A stretch of 64,000 nucleotides of DNA from assembly GCF_932274485.2 (NCBI RefSeq), contig NC_065883.2, positions 15,994,222 to 16,058,221 on the forward strand, read 5' to 3'. Positions 58,001 through 64,000 of this stretch are shown piece after piece. Each line of letters opens with the position of its first letter. Within the stretch, counting starts at the first letter, position 1. A program made the translations under genes and the position numbers. The stretch is from Patella vulgata. Lineage: Eukaryota; Mollusca; Gastropoda; Patellidae. Under the pieces are notes generated by a model. The model did not search any database, was not told where the DNA came from, and worked only from the letters and a program-made list of their open reading frames with translations.

Positions 58001-60104
58001 TTTCGGGACCCAACAACCATATCCTTAACATTTGTGGGGAATTGGTTCATAATTGTCTAGAGAGAACTTTATACATTGTCAGCTACTTAACTTTGGGTAT
58101 AATGCTGCAAATAGAATAGAGGTGAGACAGTGGCAACATTCACCATTTGACAAGAAACTAACAGTATTACATTATCGAAAACAAGGGGTCCCCCTCCCAT
58201 CTCTTTTAAACATTTAACTGGTTACAAGTTCCTAATCTGTTCTGTGCTCAGTGCAAGCTTTGTATTTGGAATCATTCTCACTGATGATATTGTGTTGATC
58301 ATTCTAGTAATCTAGATCTGAAAACAAATCTAGGTACCCTACCAACCCCGTCAAAAGACGATTCTACATTGGAAATGACAATTAAGCTATTTGCAGATTT
58401 TGATGGTTTCAAAGATAGCTTATATTTCATATCTTCACTGTTAATACCTCAAATATATTTTTTTTACTCTGATTGATTATTCTTCAGTTTTATATGAAGC
58501 TCTAGTTTGATTGTATCTGAATAAAATTATAAATATAAAAACCTATTTATGTCTGAGGTCTTTGGGTAACGTGTCTGCACAAGGGTTAAACTACTGGTAC
58601 ATGTAGTTCAATTCTATGTCGGGAAATAAATGTTATTATGGTTTACATGGAGCTACCTCCATTGTTAAGATTTTATTTAAAGGGATTCCAGTGTGCTATA
58701 AACTAACTGTATCAATGTATCAAGTACATACTTCAAGATACTAAAAATAAATTATCAAAAGAACACCTGCTTAAATGTTGATTAAAATATATTCAGTTCT
58801 ACTGGAAGTTCTACTGTTATAAGCCTTTAATATATAATTTATTTGTATATTCCTTACTTGTGTTGATATATTTTTTGTTTCTTTTGCCTTTCGAAGTTTG
58901 GAGTGTTTTTGTTTTATATTTTAGATGGACATGATATCAAAATACTATACCTTCATGCCAGCTTCTTTTATTTTTCTAATACACAATTCAGGATCTTTTG
59001 TAGCTTCGAAATGAAACAAATACATATCACCACCAGCATCAGCTACTGGTTCAACCCACTAAAATTAATAAAATAAGAACAGGCTTGTGTAAATTTTTAG
59101 TAGGGCTTTAATTAAACCCCATTTCATTCCTTTTCATGTGAAATATTAGGTATTTGCGAAAGAAAATTTCCATAATATTTTCCAAATGTGAGATACACCC
59201 ATAACTAATGTACATGTATGTTCTACAGACAAGCACTGTAATAATTTATTAGTCTTGAACTATCATGACCTAAAAATATGTCTAGTTAAAAAACAAAAAT
59301 TTAATGTAAGCTCTAAAAATGGATCAATCTATCAACAATTTAATAAGTTAAACTCATATAAAAAAAAATTCATATCCTGCTGTGTATTAATATTATTTGA
59401 AAAAGCATTATAAAATAAGAAGTGTGATAATATACACATTCTATTTTTTTTTCTAAATGAAATAATGACTAAGCATATCTATATACAGCTATATCATCCC
59501 GTGGTAAAACAAAAAAATCAAAAAAAATCCATTAATTCAAAACTTGCTAAATTCAAAAGTTAACACCATAATTCAATGAAAATTCGTAATATAACATTAG
59601 TTCAATATATTTTTTATCATATCTAATAAATATTGAAACCATCTTTGGAACTTTTAGTAGTCCTAGAACTAGAGAAGTAGGCCTTGACACAATGTTACTT
59701 GCATGAATTGAGAGTTTTGCCTATTATTAAAGGTCGGCCTGTATGTATAGGTATCCCTTGGTCAACTGTTTATGGTAGCACTAAATTATTATGAAAATAC
59801 GGAATGTCAATCCATCTCCAAGGTTATAATTCACAAAACTAACGAAACAAAAAGAGCAAACCTTTTCTGGATCTTGAACCATCATGTGCATTTCAAAGAA
59901 AACTCCAGGCAGCTTCGGCCGCAGGCATTTTACAACAGGATGGCCGAATGTAAGGTTCGGAACGAACTGGCCATCCATTACATCAAGATGTAAATAATCG
60001 GACCCACATTCCATAAACCGCTGACATTCACTGGCAAGTGAAGATAAGTCCGCATTTAACATTGAAGGACCGATTCTGCAAGAACTGACATTGGAGGTCG
60101 CCAT
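55018..60104 (-). CDS. RPE: Ribulose-5-phosphate 3-epimerase, copy B, 5 exons, open but with radical substitutions
   Basis: Minus-strand exons 60104-59862, 59058-58951, 57910-57776, 56038-55952 and 55131-55018 give 228 aa without stops, with all splice sites kept. Metal and catalytic residues H39, D41, H73 and D178 are present. Compared with copy A there are six replacements and only one silent change: G6V, A8S, I15M (in the GPSILNAD motif), S95L (next to FHFEAT), L142Q (in the [13 protein letters not shown] strand) and S201C (in VSGSAI). Copy A has the residue typical of the family at the conserved sites, so B appears to be the derived copy. It may be a weakened, neofunctionalised or decaying paralogue, or simply an allele if the duplication is an assembly artefact. 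Confidence 0.92.
55356..55582. mobile_element. Small MITE in RPE intron 4, copy B
   Basis: Counterpart of 34,725-34,951, with one further mismatch in the left terminus (CAGTACTTC for CAGTCCTTC). Confidence 0.75.
56391..57360 (+). mobile_element. Complete tandem-core element with GTCCCCCGCC ends (copy B), pearl-like layout
   Basis: It starts GTCCCCCGCCGAAA and ends in the inverse TTCGAAAGGCGGGGGAC, so about 10 bases (GTCCCCCGCC) form terminal inverted repeats. Inside are one diverged and four close 146-bp units (landmark AAGCATCAACC near 56,678, 56,824, 56,965 and 57,111; one unit is 5 bases short). A GACA/GACG tetranucleotide run follows at 57,266-57,316. A left arm, tandem core, tetranucleotide microsatellite and right arm is the layout described for bivalve pearl elements; family identity is inferred. 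No open frame beyond those forced by the repeat. Confidence 0.8.
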
Positions 60105-60623
60105 CTTGGATAATATGTTACAACAACAAATTTCGTCTGCTCAAATTAAATGGAACGAAATATAATATGATCAGATTGTGTGTGATGATAGTGTGGAGTG
60201 AAGGGGTACTTTCTTGTTTTTTAAGTGCAGCGGAATAATTTAATCCCATTAAACACGAAACTGTTGTATATTTGCGCGGATTTGCATTTTGACTTGCTGT
60301 CATTTGACCAAAGCGCACTATATAAAAGTGGTGGACTATTGATTACCATAGCAAATACATATTATTTTAATGGAATTTTAATATTTTTATTTATCTTTTA
60401 TTTTTTTTTTTTCATTCATTTAAAAACAAATATTTTAAAAAAAATTTTAGTTCTTTTTTAATTGTATTTCATTTCCCTTGTATATGTAACAAAAGTCAAA
60501 GCACTCCTTTAATTTCTGCGGTATGTGGTCAAAAGGAGCGCATTATCCTTTACCAACTTGAATTTGATGTAATATAGTAACTAGACTCGTAACAGTTGTA
60601 GTACCCATGGACAACTGCTTATG

Positions 60624-61834
60624 GGCAGTGTGAAGTTAGCTCGATTTTCGTTTTTCAATATTATTGGTGAATATCGAAAAACAACTTGCTCGTTTTTCGA
60701 TATTGGCGAATGTCGAAAAACGAGCTACTCGTTTTTCAGTATTCAAACTTGAATCTCAAAAAAGCAGATTTGATGGATGCATATCTCAGAATACCTCCAA
60801 AACACATTTGATTAAATTAGTTTTCTAAAACGAAATAAAGATATCATAAATGGGGATGCCTGAGCAGTGGATTCACATAAAAAATGCTCTTTCTCCTTGG
60901 TTTGTGATATTGGCGAATGTTGGAAAACAAGCTACTCGTTCTTCGATATTCAAACTTGAATCTCGAAAAAACAGATTTGATTGATGTATATCTACAGAAT
61001 GCGAAACACATTTGATTAAATCAGTTTTCTATAACGAACTAAAGCTGTCATAAATGAGGATGCCTGAGCAGTAGATTCTCATAAAAGCTGCTCGAGCTAC
61101 TCATTTTTCGATATTCAGACTTGAATCTCGAAAAAAACCCAGATATAATGGATGTAATGGAAAACAAGCTACTCGTTCTTCGATATTCAAACTTGAATCT
61201 CGAAAAAACAGATTTGATTGATGTATATCTACAGAATGCGAAACACATTTGATTAAATCAGTTTTCTATAACGAACTAAAGCTGTCATAAATGAGGATGC
61301 CTGAGCAGTAGATTCGCATAAGAGCTGCTCGAGCTACTCATTTTTCGATATTCAGACTTGAATCTCGAAAAAAACCCAGATATAATGGATGTATATCTAC
61401 AGAATGTCTCCAAAGTACATTTGATTAAATAAGTTTCATAAAAAGAACTAAAGATATCATAAATGAGGATGCCTGAGCAGTGGATTCACATACAAGATAC
61501 TCTTTCTCCTTGTTTTTTTTTATATTGGCGAACTTGAATCCCCAAAAAAGCAGAATTAATGGATGTATGTCTACAGACTGTCTCCAAAACACATTTAATT
61601 AAATAAGTATTCTAAAACGAACTAAAGATATCATAAATGAGGATGCCTCAGCAGTGGGTTCACATTAAAAAAAAAGCTCGTTCTCCTTGTTTGTTGATAT
61701 TGGCGAATGCCTGAGCAGTGGATTCACATAAAAAATGCTCTTTCTCCTTGGTTTTTGATATTGGCGAATGTCGGAAAACAAACTACTCGTTTTTCGATTT
61801 TCAAAATTGAATCTCAAGCTAACTTCACACTGCC
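60624..61834. mobile_element. TIR element with tandem-repeat core, copy B, one extra unit
   Basis: Same 18-bp ends and 9-base flanks as 39,479-40,451 but 238 bp longer. The additional unit (about 61,155-61,392) is nearly identical to the preceding one and so arose after, or segregates between, the two copies. Confidence 0.85.
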
Positions 61835-61835
61835 C

Positions 61836-64000
61836 TGTTTATGATACTAATTTGTCTAATTGGGGGCATAAAATTACATTATGTTAAAAATAAACGAAAT
61901 TGCGTTAATGAAAGCGTGGTAACATTATAATCCCGTGGCTTAGTCTTTGTACAATGAATATTGCTGTTTCCAATAACGAGTGCATACTATCCTAAAACAA
62001 TAATTAAATCCGAACAGTCAGATTTTTGGGACAAACGGGCAAAAATAATATAATATAGGTTTGACCGACGTGGATATTGTTGGAACTCTCTAACGTTGGA
62101 CTTCACGTTATTCGGCGATTAAATCGTATATATCAGGAACACAAGGATTTTTTATATACATTTTTATACCAAGCAGGATTCCAAGTTTACAAGCATATGT
62201 CTATATAAAACTCAAAGATAACATCTTTCAGTCTCTTAACCATTATACTAAGCTCGCAGAACGAGCTAGCTGATAGAAACGTCACATCATGTTTCTCCCA
62301 AGAATTCAAACGGCATCTGATTTAATCAGATTGAGTTTTGGTCTTTTATATTCCCCGATATCTCATATAGACCAGTCAATTTATGACAAATGAGGGACCA
62401 GTCCCTAAACAGGTTTTCTGGTAGTATTGGGTGTACTGAATGACACCCTAAAAGTTTACCAAAATGGGAGTACCGGATTTTGAGGGTAAATGCCAGTTAT
62501 TTTAATAGTTCAGTAAATTTATGAAAAAGGGAGGACAACCCCGAAACAATTGAAAGAAAATGTTTTTTGATAGTTACTGGTAAAGTTGTGTGTATATACC
62601 GAATGACATCCTAAGCGTTAACCAAAATGGGATTATGGGAATGTCCCAAATTGTGATGATAAATTCTAAGTTTCCTTTAAAGGTAAAAACTTGAAATCGG
62701 GTATATTTAACAGAACCCAATGAAACTGACCCGGGCTTTCTTAAGGTTTTGAGAGTCAATCCTTCACATGAAATGGTTTTAATCCGATGCTTCTTTGTGC
62801 CATTTTCGGGGTGGAGGATATCCTACACTAAAAGCCTACGGTCGAGAACCCATATATATATAGGTATAACTCCACACTGTTTCGTCATACAATAGCAAAT
62901 TTGGCTATGTGTAGATATGTCCCTTACACCATTTTCAGGTGTACCCCTATACCTCAGAACCTACGACGGAAAACCCAAATTTACGAATAAGAATAACTCA
63001 GCACTGGTCCCCTATACTATTTGCTGAGTACTTCATCACATACTGGCATAGTCGGTATGTATATGTTTTGGGGGTCGACACCTCAACCCCCATAACCCAC
63101 TGTCGTGAAAAATGAGGAAAGCAAGACAAGCAAATAGATGTGTAAGGAATCATTTACCAATTAGATTTACATATATGTATGGTGGCTGATTGGTATCATG
63201 TCGTAATGTCGTGATGTCGCCTTTCATAACGCGACAACCCTATATGTGACGAATTGGAGTTAATGGGAAGGGAATGGGGCGGGGAGGCAATGTTTGACAT
63301 GGTAATTAAAGATAGCTACTGAAGCGGTAGAGTTGTATTCCACGATACTGATTGCGGGGGCGGGGGGACACATATCTTCTGATACTTTTAAATTGTTTGA
63401 GCGGCATTAAGTTACTGGATGAGAACAACAAATGACACTATTATATCGAATACAAAGTAGAAATAAATCTTTCAAATAATTTGTATTCCATATAATTTTG
63501 TTATCTTCTGATATACTGCTGGTGCGGAATGCAAACATAAGCTTTTCTTTCTAACACGCACGGTAGTCTTAAACATCTATAATCATCCTCGGCTTTCTTC
63601 ATTTGTATATAAAACACACTTTCATCTGCATCTAGTGCCGAGGGTGGTGGGTTGGGTTGGTTAGGAATAGCCTAAGTCCTTTCTTAGTCTAAATCCGAAA
63701 CAGATGCTGCATAAGGTGTGTTATTTAAAATGACTGGATGTCATGTATATTTATTTAGAGGAGTGGGTATATATGCCTACTCAAAAAATGTTAGGTCAAC
63801 AAGTAAAACCCTTGTTACAATACGATTAGAAAACAACCGACTCCCGTCTTACATTTAGAAACGATTATTTAATTGTATTTATAGTAGAGTTTGTCCCAAT
63901 GAAACATTATGAGGCAGTAACTAGAAGAATATCTAACATGAATATATTAACAACTAGTTGCAGCACTCTGCTGATTTTATATAATAATAAATAATAATAA
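61836..64000. other. Duplicated intergenic DNA, copy B, to the window end
   Basis: Counterpart of 40,452-42,597, with one inserted stretch (ATATTGCTGTTTCCAATAAC near 61,960). No gene was recognised. Confidence 0.5.

Larger units (their letters stand above)
48893..64000 (+). repeat. Segmental duplication, copy B (runs off the window)
   Basis: It matches copy A from 27,650 (offset 21,242-21,243 at the start), through ATPSCKMT, RPE and their flanks. Relative to A it lacks about 600 bp at 52,840, gains about 560 bp at 56.37-56.93 kb (left part of a tandem-core element) and a 238-bp unit at 61.1-61.4 kb, and has small indels. The match is still unbroken at the last base. Confidence 0.95.

Overview
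The window is eukaryotic, about one-third GC, with short-exon host genes in a dense background of SINEs, TTAA-flanked MITEs and MITE-like elements with tandem-repeat cores. The repeats (including one resembling the bivalve 'pearl' type, ending in a GACA/GACG tetranucleotide run) and a fungal-type D-serine dehydratase gene point to a lophotrochozoan, most likely a mollusc. I cannot name the species.

Layout. 0.4-8.6 kb, plus strand: a complete 8-exon D-serine dehydratase gene (377 aa). 8.6-11.6 kb: SINE pieces and an old tandem-core repeat. 11.7-19.1 kb, minus strand: a 4-exon single-RRM protein (219 aa) with large, repeat-filled introns, one of which holds a decayed plus-strand coding fragment. 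19.1-25.4 kb: no supported gene, mostly repeats. 25.4-27.1 kb, minus: a TMUB1/TMUB2 co-orthologue (410 aa), head to head with ATPSCKMT (28.0-31.1 kb, plus, 225 aa). ATPSCKMT is tail to tail with ribulose-5-phosphate 3-epimerase RPE (34.4-39.0 kb, minus, 228 aa).

The main structural event is a segmental duplication. About 15 kb starting at 27,650 (ATPSCKMT + RPE + about 3.6 kb of flank) recurs at 48,893-64,000 in the same orientation, roughly 99% identical by eye, with several indels of tens to hundreds of bases. TMUB is not in the second copy. The 6.3 kb between the copies carries a LINE 3' end, a MITE, a SINE, a degenerate repeat built on AACGTCAACG, and minus-strand exons of a GON-domain (ADAMTS9/20-type) gene. 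The window stops at a position matching the (AAT)n tail of the LINE in copy A, so a 21.24 kb tandem duplication, a 15 kb dispersed-in-tandem copy and a false duplication of two haplotypes all remain possible.

Both ATPSCKMT copies have intact reading frames. The second RPE copy is also open but differs by six amino-acid changes against one silent change, including Ser to Cys in the conserved SGSA phosphate-site segment and Leu to Gln in a core beta strand. No operon-like or defence-like system is visible. The genes are ordinary housekeeping genes, and the interest lies in the duplication, the splice-site-derived minisatellite in the first gene, and the repeat families.
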